Origin: Acidimicrobiales bacterium
Lineage (GTDB): Bacteria; Actinomycetota; Acidimicrobiia; Acidimicrobiales; RAAP-2
Assembly (NCBI GenBank): GCA_030044045.1
Contig: JASHWO010000143.1
Coordinates: 1-41,182 of the forward strand
Direction: 5' to 3'
DNA length: 41,182 bases
Below the pieces are notes generated by a model. That model was not told where the DNA came from. It was given only the letters and a program-made list of their open reading frames with translations, and did no database searches. The translations under genes and the position numbers were made by a program. Positions 33,430-41,182 of the stretch are shown piece after piece (position 1 is the first letter of the stretch; the number at the start of each line of letters is the position of its first letter).

Positions 33430-34572
33430 TCAGCCGGCGGCCAGGGCCACGGCCCGGCGGGCGGCGTCGAGCATGGTGGGCTCGGCCTGGAGGGTGTCGG
33501 ACAGGTGGGGGGCCAGCAGGGCCCGGCCCTGCTCGGCGTTGGTGCCGTCCAACCGGAGGACGATCGGCGACTGCAGGTCGACCCGGGACAGGGCCTCGAT
33601 GACCCCCTTGGCCACCTCGTCCACCCGGGTGATGCCGCCGAAGATATTGACGAAGATCGCCTTGACCGCCGGGTCGGCGTTGATCACCTCCAGCGCGGCG
33701 GCCATCACGTCGGCGTTGGCCCCGCCCCCGATGTCCAGGAAGTTGGCCGCGGTGCCACCGACCTGGGTGACCACGTCGAGGGTGGACATGGCCAGCCCGG
33801 CACCGTTGGCGATGATGCCCACCGTGCCCGACAGGCCGATGTAGTTCAACCCCTTCTCCTTGGCCATCCGCTCCCGGGGATCCTCGGTCTCGGTGGCCGC
33901 GTACTCGTCCCACTCGGGGTGGCGGAAGCGGGCGTTGTCGTCCAGGGTCACCTTGGCGTCGAGGGCGTGCACCCGCCCCTCCGGGGTGAGGATCAGCGGG
34001 TTGACCTCGGCCAGGTCGCAGTCGCCCTCCACGTAGCAGGTGTAGAGCTTCACCAGCAGCGCCGCCGCCTGCTCCCGAGCCTCCTCGTCCAGGCCGGCCT
34101 GGTCCACCCACTGCCGGGCGGTGGCCTCGTCCAGCCCCTTCACCGGGTCGACGGCCAGCTTGGCGATGGCCTCGGGGTTGGTGGCCGCCACCTCCTCGAT
34201 CTCCACCCCGCCCTCGGCCGAGAGCATGCCCAGGTGCGTCTTGTTGGGACGGTCCAGGGTGAAGCTGGCGTAGTACTCCTTGGCGATGTCCGAGGCGTGC
34301 TCGACCCACAGTCGGCGCACCACGTGGCCCTTGATGTCCAGGCCCAGGATGTTGCCGGCGTGCCGGCGGACCTCGTCGGCGTCGGCGGCCAGCTTCACGC
34401 CACCGGCCTTGCCCCGGCCACCCACCTTGACCTGGGCCTTGACCACCACCGGGTAGCCAGCCGCCTCGGCCTGGGCCACTGCCTCGTCCACCGTGTCGGC
34501 CACCCCGCCGGGCGAGATGGGGATGCCGAAGCGGGCGAAGTACTGCTTGCCCTGGTACTCGTAGAGATCCAC
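33430..34572 (-). CDS. sucC: Succinyl-CoA synthetase, beta subunit
   Basis: 380-aa subunit with an ATP-grasp domain. Visible are DLYEYQGKQYFARFGIPI, VVVKAQVKVGGRGKAGGVKLA (nucleotide binding), CDLAEVNPLILTPEG with metal ligands, and the C-terminal GTVGIIANGAGLAMSTLD and FVNIFGGITR segments. The start is GTG 34572, with AGGAGGAG about nine bases upstream. It precedes sucD, and a B12-binding subunit gene lies 94 bases upstream on the same strand. Confidence 0.97.
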   Translation of the reverse strand: MDLYEYQGKQYFARFGIPISPGGVADTVDEAVAQAEAAGYPVVVKAQVKVGGRGKAGGVKLAADADEVRRHAGNILGLDIKGHVVRRLWVEHASDIAKEYYASFTLDRPNKTHLGMLSAEGGVEIEEVAATNPEAIAKLAVDPVKGLDEATARQWVDQAGLDEEAREQAAALLVKLYTCYVEGDCDLAEVNPLILTPEGRVHALDAKVTLDDNARFRHPEWDEYAATETEDPRERMAKEKGLNYIGLSGTVGIIANGAGLAMSTLDVVTQVGGTAANFLDIGGGANADVMAAALEVINADPAVKAIFVNIFGGITRVDEVAKGVIEALSRVDLQSPIVLRLDGTNAEQGRALLAPHLSDTLQAEPTMLDAARRAVALAAG

Positions 34573-34666
34573 TGGGAACTGCTCCTCCTGGTCTGCTGGC
34601 TGCTGGCTGGACTACTGGTCGATTGCACGCGCCGCGGGCCCACCGGTCCCGCGCCGCCGGGCGGGC

Positions 34667-35083
34667 CTACACCCCGGACGACTCCTCGCGCCGGTCGAGC
34701 GCCTCGGCCAGCCACTGGCCGATCGAGGGGAGCGGGGCCCCGGGGGTGAACACCTGGGCCACGCCCTGCGCCTTCAGCGCCGGGATGTCGTCCTCGGGGA
34801 TGATCCCCCCTACCACCACCAGGACGTCGCCCCGCCCCTCGACGGCCAGGCCCTCGATCACCCGGGGCACCAGGGTCAGGTGAGCGCCGGAGAGCAGCGA
34901 GAGGCCGACGGCGTCGGCGTCCTCCTGGACCACGGCCGAGACCACCTGCTCGGGAGTCTGGTGGAGGCCGGTGTAGACCACCTCGAAGCCGGCGTCGCGC
35001 AGCGCCCGGGCGATGACCTTGGCCCCCCGGTCGTGCCCGTCGAGGCCGGGCTTGGCCACCACCACCCGGTAGGGACGCTTCAT
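34667..35083 (-). CDS. Stand-alone cobalamin-binding subunit of a CoA mutase
   Basis: 138 aa from ATG 35083 (ATG 35089 is also possible). The whole protein is one B12-binding domain with the base-off motif D15-G-H17-D-R-G20, then LSLLSGAHLTLVPRVI and LVVVGGIIPEDDIPALKAQGVAQVFTPGAP. It matches the C-terminal domain of methylmalonyl-CoA mutase, or the small subunit of split mutases (isobutyryl-, 2-hydroxyisobutyryl- or ethylmalonyl-CoA type). No large mutase subunit is in the window. It is next to sucCD, which use succinyl-CoA, the product of methylmalonyl-CoA mutase, so a metabolic link is reasonable but unproven. Confidence 0.88.
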   Translation of the reverse strand: MKRPYRVVVAKPGLDGHDRGAKVIARALRDAGFEVVYTGLHQTPEQVVSAVVQEDADAVGLSLLSGAHLTLVPRVIEGLAVEGRGDVLVVVGGIIPEDDIPALKAQGVAQVFTPGAPLPSIGQWLAEALDRREESSGV

Positions 35084-35198
35084 CGGCATCCGATGATAGG
35101 CGTGGGGGTACGGGTGGGCGCCAGACGGCCCCCCTCCGGGACCGGGGCGCCCGCCCGAGAGATGGACTGCCCCCGCTCCCCCGGCCACCCGGCAGTCG

Positions 35199-35462
35199 TC
35201 ACTGGCGGTAGACGTCCCGGCGGTGCCCGATGCGGACCACCTGGACGACCAGGCGGTCGTCGGATACCTCGTAGACGATCCGGCAGTCACCGACACGCAC
35301 CCGGTAGGCGTGGGGTTCACCGACGAGGGCAGTGCAGCCGGGCGGGCGCGGCTGTTCGGCCAGCAGGTCGATGGCGGCACGGATGCGTTGCTGCTCACGC
35401 CGCGGCAGGCGGGAGAGCGCCTTCACCACCCGGCGGGCGATGTCAACCCGGTAGGTGCTCAC
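35199..35462 (-). CDS. relE: RelE/ParE-family toxin
   Basis: 87 aa from GTG 35462, overlapping the antitoxin stop (GTGA). The sequence YRVDIARRVVKALSRLPRREQQRIRAAIDLLAEQPRPPG, then YRVRVGDCRIVYEVSDDRLVVQVVRIGHRRDVY, is typical of RelE mRNA interferases, including the C-terminal HRRDVY. It would cut mRNA on the ribosome and is neutralised by the Phd-like partner. RelE is favoured over the ParE (gyrase) branch by the C-terminal motif. Length is normal. Confidence 0.9.
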   Translation of the reverse strand: MSTYRVDIARRVVKALSRLPRREQQRIRAAIDLLAEQPRPPGCTALVGEPHAYRVRVGDCRIVYEVSDDRLVVQVVRIGHRRDVYRQ

Positions 35463-35710
35463 AGAAGGCCAAGGTCGGCCTTGACTTCCTCCCAGGGCAC
35501 GAAGTCGTCCTCGGCGCGGGCCGCCTCCAGCTCCGACCGGTCGAGCGCCTCCTCAGCCGCCTCGACCAGGGCGTCGTAGGCGTCGGCGTCCACGATGACC
35601 GCGACGCGCCGGCCCCTACGGGTGACGTAGACCGGCTCGCCCGAACGCCGAGCCTGGTCGATGGCCTCGGCCAAGTGGTCTCGTGCGACGCTGACCGCCA
35701 GATCGCTCAT
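35459..35710 (-). CDS. Phd/YefM-family antitoxin
   Basis: 83 aa from ATG 35710. The N-terminal fold SVARDHLAEAIDQARRSGEPVYVTRRGRRVAVIVDADAYDAL is the Phd/YefM DNA-binding domain. The acidic tail (AEDDFVPWEEVKADLGLL) should bind the toxin. It lies upstream of relE with overlapping frames. A palindrome over its start codon fits autorepression. It is 27 bases after pcrA on the same strand, but has its own promoter signal. Confidence 0.9.
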   Translation of the reverse strand: MSDLAVSVARDHLAEAIDQARRSGEPVYVTRRGRRVAVIVDADAYDALVEAAEEALDRSELEAARAEDDFVPWEEVKADLGLL

Positions 35711-35724
35711 GTACGAAATGTACA
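35710..35724 (-). promoter_or_regulatory. Operator and -10 region of the phd-relE operon
   Basis: TGTAC-GAAAT-GTACA inverted repeat starts at the antitoxin ATG. On the minus strand it contains TACATT (35717-35722), a -10-like hexamer six bases before the ATG, consistent with a leaderless mRNA whose promoter is covered by its own antitoxin. Confidence 0.5.
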
Positions 35725-35737
35725 GGAAACTCGGCGG

Positions 35738-38182
35738 TCAGGCCCGGCGGAGGGGGGTGGCCGAGAGCAGGAGCCGCTTCTCGCCCACCGAGGCGAACCG
35801 CACCGTAGCCTGGGCCTTGTCCCCGCTGCCCTTGGCCGCCAGCACCACCCCCTCGCCCCAGTGGGCGTGGACCACCTGGTCGCCCGGCTGCAGATCCAGC
35901 GCCTCGGCACCAGTGCGCTCCCGGGGACGGGGCGGCCCGGGCAGGTCGCCCCAGCGGCTGCCACCCGTCGGGCCCCGACCGGCGCCAAAGACCCTGCCGC
36001 CCTCGTCCGACCGCCGGCCGTCCGCACCCTCCTGGTGCCAGTCGTCGTCCGACCGCCAGCCGCTGCTGCCACCGGCCAACCCCACGTCGCGCACCAGCTC
36101 TCCGGGCACCTCGGAGAGGAAGCGGCTCGGGATGTTGTGCGAGGTCCGCCCCCAAAGCGTGCGCACCCAGGCGTGCGACAGGTACAGCCAGCACCGGGCC
36201 CGGGTGATGCCCACGTAGCAGAGCCGGCGCTCCTCCTCCAGCTCCCGGGGCTCGCCCAGGGCCCGGAAGTGGGGGAAGATGCCGTCCTCCAGGCCGATCA
36301 GGAACACGGCCGGGAACTCCAGCCCCTTGGCCGTGTGCAGGGTCATCAGCGACACCCGGGTGGCCTCGCTGTCCAGTTCGTCCGAGTCCGAGACCAGGGC
36401 CACCGTCTCCAGCAGCTCGTCCAGGTCCTGGTACTCGGCCGCCACCCCCACCAGCTCGGCCACGTTCTCGATGCGGCCGTCGGCCTCGTGGCTGTGCTCG
36501 GCCACCAGCTCGGCCAGGTAGCCGGAGCGCTCGGCCACCGCCTGCACCAGCTCCCCCGGAGGCACCCGGGAGGCCAGCTCCCGCAGGTCGGCCAGCAGGG
36601 CGTCGAGCTCCTGGGCGCCCCGGAGCGCCTTGCCGGTCAACCCCGCCACCTCGGCGTGGGCCAGGGCCTCGCCGACGCTGCGGTGCTCGGCTGCCGCCCA
36701 GGCGGCCAGCCGCAGGACCGACGTGTTGCCGATCCCCCGCTTCGGCACGTTCACCACCCGCCGGGCCGACACCTCGTCAGCCGGGTTGGCCAGCAGGCGG
36801 AGGTAGGCCAGCATGTCCTTGATCTCGCGGCGATCGTAGAAGCGGGTGCCCCCGATCACCTTGTAGGGCACGCCGGCCCGCACCAGCTCCTCCTCCACCA
36901 CCCGGCTCTGGGCGTTGGTGCGGTAGAAGATGGCCACGTCCCCGTGGGGCAGGTGCTCGGCAGTGTGCAACCGCCCGATCTCGGCGGCCACCCAGCGCGC
37001 CTCGTCGTGCTCGTCCTCGGCCCGGTAGCGGCAGATGGGCTCGCCGGCCGCCCCTTCGGTGAAGAGGCGTTTGGGCCGGCGGCCCATGTTGTTGGCGATC
37101 ACCGCGTTGGCCGCGTCGAGGATGGTCTGGGTGGAGCGGTAGTTCTGCTCCAGCAGCACGGTGGTGGCCGAGGGGAACGCCTCCTCGAAGTCGAGGATGT
37201 TCCGCACGTCAGCCCCTCGAAAGGCGTACACCGACTGTGTCCCGTCGCCCACCACGCACACGTTGCCGTGGTCCCGGCCGAGCAGCAGCACCAGCTCGTT
37301 CTGGGCCTTGTTGGTGTCCTGGTACTCGTCCACCAGGACGTGGCAGAACCGCTCCTGGTAGGTCCGGCGCACGTCGTCGTCGGTCTGGAGGAGCCGGACC
37401 GCCTGGAGCAGCAGGTCGTCGAAGTCCATGGCGTTGGCCGCCAGCAGCCGCTGCTGGTAGGCCAGGTACACGTCCCCGATCCGCCGCCGGAACGGGTCGC
37501 CCCCGTACCCGGCCGTCTCGGCGAACTCGGCCGGGCCCACCAGCTCTCCCTTGGCCTGGCCGATCACCGCCGCCACCGAGCGGGGGGGCAGGCGCTTGGT
37601 GTCCAGGCCCAGCTCGGCCACGATGATCTCCACCAGGCGACGGGAGTCGGTGTCGTCGTAGACGGTGAAGCCCGGCTGGTAGCCGAGCCGGTCGGCGTGG
37701 GAGCGCAGGATGCGCAGGCAGGCCGAGTGGAAGGTGGAGACCCACATCCGCTCAGCCCGGGGACCGACCAGGTCCACCACCCGCCGCCGCATCTCGTCGG
37801 CCGCCTTGTTCGTGAAGGTGATGGCCAGGATCTCCCACGGCGCGGCGTCCCCGGCGGCCAGCAGGTGGGCGATCCGCCGGGTGAGCACCCGGGTCTTGCC
37901 CGAGCCGGCCCCGGCCACCACCAGCAGGGGCCCGCCCCGGTGCTCGACCGCCGCCCGCTGGGGCGGGTTCAGGCCGTCCAGGAGCTCCTCGGGGTGGGCC
38001 AGGTGGAAAGGGGCCCGCAGCTCGGCCGACGGCCGCTCCTCGGGCAGGTGCGGGGGGGCCGGCGGCACCGGGTCGGGGGGCATGGCCGGCGCCGGGTCGT
38101 CCCCGGCGGCGGCCGGGGGGGCCGGGGGGTCGTCGTCCAGGGAGAAGAGCTGCTCGTCGCCGAGGCCGGCCGGCCGCCTCAT
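35738..38182 (-). CDS. pcrA: ATP-dependent DNA helicase, UvrD/PcrA family
   Basis: 814-aa superfamily 1 helicase. N-terminal residues 1-60 are Pro/Ala-rich. Motifs in order: [12 protein letters not shown] (Q motif), [10 protein letters not shown] (I), [12 protein letters not shown] (Ia), LVDEYQDTN (II), [13 protein letters not shown] (III), LEQNYRST (IV), [15 protein letters not shown] (V) and YVGITRA (VI). The C terminus ([16 protein letters not shown]) is the Tudor-like domain that binds RNA polymerase in PcrA proteins. It acts in nucleotide excision repair and clearing of replication-blocking complexes. Its ATG overlaps the guaA stop (ATGA). Confidence 0.96.
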   Translation of the reverse strand: MRRPAGLGDEQLFSLDDDPPAPPAAAGDDPAPAMPPDPVPPAPPHLPEERPSAELRAPFHLAHPEELLDGLNPPQRAAVEHRGGPLLVVAGAGSGKTRVLTRRIAHLLAAGDAAPWEILAITFTNKAADEMRRRVVDLVGPRAERMWVSTFHSACLRILRSHADRLGYQPGFTVYDDTDSRRLVEIIVAELGLDTKRLPPRSVAAVIGQAKGELVGPAEFAETAGYGGDPFRRRIGDVYLAYQQRLLAANAMDFDDLLLQAVRLLQTDDDVRRTYQERFCHVLVDEYQDTNKAQNELVLLLGRDHGNVCVVGDGTQSVYAFRGADVRNILDFEEAFPSATTVLLEQNYRSTQTILDAANAVIANNMGRRPKRLFTEGAAGEPICRYRAEDEHDEARWVAAEIGRLHTAEHLPHGDVAIFYRTNAQSRVVEEELVRAGVPYKVIGGTRFYDRREIKDMLAYLRLLANPADEVSARRVVNVPKRGIGNTSVLRLAAWAAAEHRSVGEALAHAEVAGLTGKALRGAQELDALLADLRELASRVPPGELVQAVAERSGYLAELVAEHSHEADGRIENVAELVGVAAEYQDLDELLETVALVSDSDELDSEATRVSLMTLHTAKGLEFPAVFLIGLEDGIFPHFRALGEPRELEEERRLCYVGITRARCWLYLSHAWVRTLWGRTSHNIPSRFLSEVPGELVRDVGLAGGSSGWRSDDDWHQEGADGRRSDEGGRVFGAGRGPTGGSRWGDLPGPPRPRERTGAEALDLQPGDQVVHAHWGEGVVLAAKGSGDKAQATVRFASVGEKRLLLSATPLRRA

Positions 38183-39744
38183 TCCCACTCGATGGTGCCG
38201 GGCGGCTTCGACGTCACGTCGAGGGCCACCCGGTTCACCCCGTCCACCTCGTTGATGATGCGCGAGGCGATCCGCTCCACCAGGTCGTAGGGGAGGCGGG
38301 CCCAGTCGGCGGTCATGGCGTCGTCGCTGGTGACGGCCCGGATCACCACCGGGTAGGCGTAGGTCCGGCCGTCGCCCATCACCCCCACCGTGCGCACCGC
38401 CGGGAGCACGGCGAAGCTCTGCCACAGCTCCCGGTAGAGGCCGGCCCGGCGGATCTCCTCCACCACCACCGCGTCGGCCGCCCGCAGGATCTCGGCCCGC
38501 TCCGGCGTGACCTCGCCCACGATGCGCACGGCCAGGCCAGGGCCGGGGAAGGGCTGGCGCCAGACGATCTCGTGGGGCAGGCCCAGCTCCTCGCCGACCG
38601 CCCGCACCTCGTCCTTGAACAGCAGCCGGAGGGGCTCTACCAGATCGAAGTCGAGGTCCTCGGGCAGCCCGCCCACGTTGTGGTGGGACTTGATGTTGGC
38701 CGCCGACCCGCCGGTGCCCCCGCCGGACTCGATCACGTCCGGGTAGAGGGTGCCCTGCACCAGGAAGCGGGGCCCCTCGCCGTCGCCGCCCGCCCCCAGG
38801 TCGTGGGCCACCTCCTCGAAGATGCGGATGAACAGCTCCCCGATGATCTTGCGCTTCTGCTCGGGATCGGTCACCCCGGCCAGGGCGGCGAAGAAGCGGT
38901 CGGCCGCCTTCACGTGCACCAGGTCCACGTGGAACTGGCGGCGGAAGGTCTCCTCCACCTGGGCCGCCTCGCCGGCCCGCATGAGCCCGGTGTCGACGAA
39001 CACGCAGGTGAGCTGGTCGCCGACCGCCTTGTGCACCAGGGCCGCCGCCACCGCCGAGTCCACCCCGCCAGAGAGGGCGCAGAGCACCCGCTCCTTCCCC
39101 ACCTGGGCCTGGACGGCCGCCGCCTGCTGCTCGATGATGGACACGTGGGTCCAGCTCGGGGCGATCCCGCACACGTCGTAGAGGAACCGCTCCAGCAGGT
39201 CGGCCCCCCGGTCGGTGTGGACCACTTCGGGGTGGAACTGCACCCCGTAGATCCGGCGGTCCGGGTCGTGCAGGGCGGCCACCGGGGCGTCGGCGCTGGC
39301 CGCGGTGGCCACGAACCCCGGCGGGGCCTCGGTGATGGCATCGCCGTGGCTCATCCAGACCTCGGCCTCCTGGGGCCAGTCCACGAAGAGCGGGGAGCCG
39401 CCGGTCACCGCCAGGCGGGTCCGGCCGTACCCGCCCCGGCCGGTGTGGGTCACCGTGCCACCGAGCTGGAGAGCGAGGAGCTGGGCGCCGTAGCAGATGC
39501 CCAGCACCGGCACGCCGGCGTCGTAGATGGCCGGGTCCACCGACGGGGCCGGGGTCTCGTAGACCGACTTCGGGCCGCCGGAGAGGATGATCCCCTGCGG
39601 CCGGCGGGCCAGGAGCTCGGCGGCACTGAGGGTGGGGGGGACGATCTCCGAGTAGACGTGGGCCTCGCGGACGCGGCGGGCGATCAGTCGGGCGTACTGC
39701 GCGCCGAAGTCGACGACCAGGACGGGGTCGTCGACGGCAGTCAA
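38179..39744 (-). CDS. guaA: GMP synthase (glutamine-hydrolysing)
   Basis: 521 aa. It converts XMP to GMP. The N-terminal class I glutamine amidotransferase has [12 protein letters not shown] with the catalytic Cys and [12 protein letters not shown] with the His-x-Glu. The ATP pyrophosphatase has [14 protein letters not shown], and the C-terminal dimerisation domain ends with PPGTIEWE, the usual ending. The start is TTG 39744, overlapping the guaB3 stop; the next in-frame start would cut the amidotransferase strand. It is coupled to guaB3 upstream and pcrA downstream. Confidence 0.96.
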   Translation of the reverse strand: MTAVDDPVLVVDFGAQYARLIARRVREAHVYSEIVPPTLSAAELLARRPQGIILSGGPKSVYETPAPSVDPAIYDAGVPVLGICYGAQLLALQLGGTVTHTGRGGYGRTRLAVTGGSPLFVDWPQEAEVWMSHGDAITEAPPGFVATAASADAPVAALHDPDRRIYGVQFHPEVVHTDRGADLLERFLYDVCGIAPSWTHVSIIEQQAAAVQAQVGKERVLCALSGGVDSAVAAALVHKAVGDQLTCVFVDTGLMRAGEAAQVEETFRRQFHVDLVHVKAADRFFAALAGVTDPEQKRKIIGELFIRIFEEVAHDLGAGGDGEGPRFLVQGTLYPDVIESGGGTGGSAANIKSHHNVGGLPEDLDFDLVEPLRLLFKDEVRAVGEELGLPHEIVWRQPFPGPGLAVRIVGEVTPERAEILRAADAVVVEEIRRAGLYRELWQSFAVLPAVRTVGVMGDGRTYAYPVVIRAVTSDDAMTADWARLPYDLVERIASRIINEVDGVNRVALDVTSKPPGTIEWE

Positions 39745-40904
39745 TGGCCCATGCCGACGCCCTGCGACCGCTGGAGCTGCTTGCCCTCGGTCTGCAGGGC
39801 CGGCGCCACCATCACCTCGGCCTTCTGGAACTCCTTCACCGTCTCGTACCCGCAGGTGGCCATGGCCGTCCGCAGGGCGCCGAAGAGGTTCATCCGGCCG
39901 TCGTTCTCGTGGGCCGGGCCGAGCAGGATCTCCTTCAGGCTGCCCCGCACCCCGGTGCGCACCCGGGCCCCCCGGGGCAGCGTCGGGTGGAAGGTGGCCA
40001 TGCCCCAGTGGAAGCCCCGGGCCGGCGCCTCCTGGGCCGAGGAGAGCGGCGAGCCCAGCATCACCGCATCGGCCCCGCAGGCGATGGCCTTGGCGATGTC
40101 GCCGCCCTTGCTCATCCCGCCGTCGGCGATGACGTGGACGTACACCCCGGTCTCGTCCAGGTGCCGCATGCGGGCCCCGGCCACGTCGGCGATGGCCGTG
40201 GCCTGGGGCACGCCCAGCCCCAGCACCCCCCGGGTGGTGCAGGCGTTGCCCGGGCCCACCCCCACCAGCACCCCCACGGCGCCGGTGCGCATCAGGTGCA
40301 GGCCGGCCTGGTAGGAGGCGCAGCCCCCCACGATCACCGGGATGTCGAACTCCCGGATGAACCGCTTCAGGTTCAGCGGCTCGACCGTCTTGGAGACGTG
40401 CTCGGCCGATACCACCGTGCCCTGGATCACCAGCAGGTCCAGCTCGCCGGCGAGGATGGCCGGGGCCAGCCCCACGGTCCGCTGCGGGGTCACCGACGCC
40501 GCCGCGGTGATCCCGGCCTCCTTCATCTGCCGGATCCGCGCCGTCACCAGCTCGGGCTGGATCGGCTCCTGGTACATCTGCTGCATCCGGGCGGTGGCCT
40601 TGTCGTCGTCGAGCTCGCGGATCTCGTCGAAGAGAGAGGTCGGGTCCTCGTACCGGGTCCACAGCCCTTCCAGGTTCAGCACCCCCAGCCCCCCGAGCCG
40701 GCCCAGCTCGATGGCAGTGTGCGGGCTCATCACCCCGTCCATGGCCGCGCCGAGCAGGGGCAGGTCGAAGCGGTAGGCGTCGATCTCCCAGGAGACGTCG
40801 ACGTCTTCGGGGTCACGGGTCCGGCGGCTGGGCACGATGGCGATGTCGTCGAACCCGTAGGCCCGCCGTCCGGACTTGAAGATGCCGATCTCGATCTCTG
40901 CCAC
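39741..40904 (-). CDS. guaB3: GuaB3-family IMP dehydrogenase-related protein
   Basis: 387-aa (beta/alpha)8 protein: [56 protein letters not shown] and the [15 protein letters not shown] loop with the catalytic Cys. There are no CBS domains, which fits GuaB3, the actinobacterial and cyanobacterial IMPDH relative usually encoded next to guaA. It probably oxidises IMP to XMP, giving GuaA its substrate. The GTG at 40904 follows GGAGGGTAGGTA. A canonical guaB may lie outside the window. Confidence 0.93.
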   Translation of the reverse strand: MAEIEIGIFKSGRRAYGFDDIAIVPSRRTRDPEDVDVSWEIDAYRFDLPLLGAAMDGVMSPHTAIELGRLGGLGVLNLEGLWTRYEDPTSLFDEIRELDDDKATARMQQMYQEPIQPELVTARIRQMKEAGITAAASVTPQRTVGLAPAILAGELDLLVIQGTVVSAEHVSKTVEPLNLKRFIREFDIPVIVGGCASYQAGLHLMRTGAVGVLVGVGPGNACTTRGVLGLGVPQATAIADVAGARMRHLDETGVYVHVIADGGMSKGGDIAKAIACGADAVMLGSPLSSAQEAPARGFHWGMATFHPTLPRGARVRTGVRGSLKEILLGPAHENDGRMNLFGALRTAMATCGYETVKEFQKAEVMVAPALQTEGKQLQRSQGVGMGH

Positions 40905-40970
40905 TACCTACCCTCCGGCCTCGTCATCGGACGCCGGGCCGACCCTCCGACGTGGCCCCACGATACTGCG

Positions 40971-41163
40971 CCCATTGGCCCGCCCGGGGCCCCGACCCCG
41001 GGCTCCTCCGGAGAGCGGGGACCCCAACCCCGCGCCGGCCGTGGTGCCCATTGGCCCGCCCGGGGCCCCGACCCCGGGCTCCTCCGGAGAGCGGGGACCC
41101 CAACCCCGCGCCGGCCGTGGTGCCCATTGGCCCGCCCGGGGCCCCAACCCCGCTCCCGGCCGT
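40971..41163. repeat. Double-hairpin repeat cluster, 76-bp period
   Basis: Two identical 76-bp units and a truncated third fill the region upstream of guaB3; apart from these repeats nothing else was recognised from 40905 to the edge. Each full unit has arms GCCCGGG/CCCGGGC (40982-41003, again from 41058) around an eight-base GCCCCGAC loop, then CTCCTCCG. A second hairpin has arms GCGGGG/CCCCGC (41015-41033) around ACCCCAA. This is the same architecture as at 4.5 and 6.2 kb. Confidence 0.85.
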
Positions 41164-41182
41164 CTGTCCGTCACGCTCCGGG

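Noticed and set aside
40971..41163. CRISPR-like array
   Set aside because: Units are continuous tandem copies with no variable spacers, and no cas genes are present; they fold as hairpins and match repeats elsewhere in the window.
1..41182. tRNA, rRNA or riboswitch genes
   Set aside because: I looked in the gaps between genes, including upstream of the B12 gene and metF, and saw no cloverleaf, rRNA or known riboswitch core; a covariance search was not possible.

Overview
The window is very GC-rich actinobacterial chromosome. Two WhiB-family proteins, an actinobacterial GuaB3, a mycobacterial Sdh1-type succinate dehydrogenase, a monomeric NADP isocitrate dehydrogenase, frequent GTG/TTG starts and many 1-4 base overlaps all point to Actinomycetota. 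The overall gene mix suggests an Acidimicrobiia-like lineage, but I cannot fix the genus from sequence alone. No rRNA, tRNA or CRISPR array was recognised.

Left part (1-10.66 kb): a proline-rich partial reading frame on the minus strand, a small WhiB protein, a glutamate formimidoyltransferase-like gene and a WhiB2-like gene. These are followed by a minus-strand pair of a MoxR/Mg-chelatase-like AAA+ ATPase and a von Willebrand A (VWA) protein. A plus-strand operon then encodes the succinate dehydrogenase membrane anchor, SdhA, SdhB and an SCP2-like small protein.

Middle part (10.66-22.15 kb): an accessory block. It starts with an AT-rich promoter carrying two palindromes of the form TACGG-N8-CCGTA, which drives two adjacent P-loop ATPases (397 and 789 aa; the second ends in kinesin-light-chain-type TPRs). 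A visibly less GC-rich operon of three pilin-like secreted proteins follows. The first has a class III prepilin N terminus fused to a run of cysteine-paired repeats and is broken by a frameshift. The second is a short prepilin. The third is a 1274-aa protein with a PilX-like N terminus and six TIG/IPT domains. No pilus assembly ATPase, platform protein or prepilin peptidase is present in the window.

Right part (22.2-41.2 kb): housekeeping genes, mostly on the minus strand. These are mdh and icd (divergent), a purN-purH-folD-cupin-metF operon for purine and one-carbon metabolism, a secreted phosphoesterase, a VapBC module, sucCD with a stand-alone B12-binding subunit upstream, a RelE/Phd module, and guaB3-guaA-pcrA coupled by overlapping start and stop codons. 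With the sdh genes, the window carries much of the TCA cycle (sdhCAB, mdh, icd, sucCD).

Three intergenic sites (4.5, 6.2 and 41 kb) carry copies of one GC-rich repeat that folds into two adjacent hairpins. The stems change by paired substitutions while the loop sequence is kept. The items that most deserve a second look are the operator-controlled ATPase pair, the repeat-domain pilin operon with its frameshift, and this double-hairpin repeat family.
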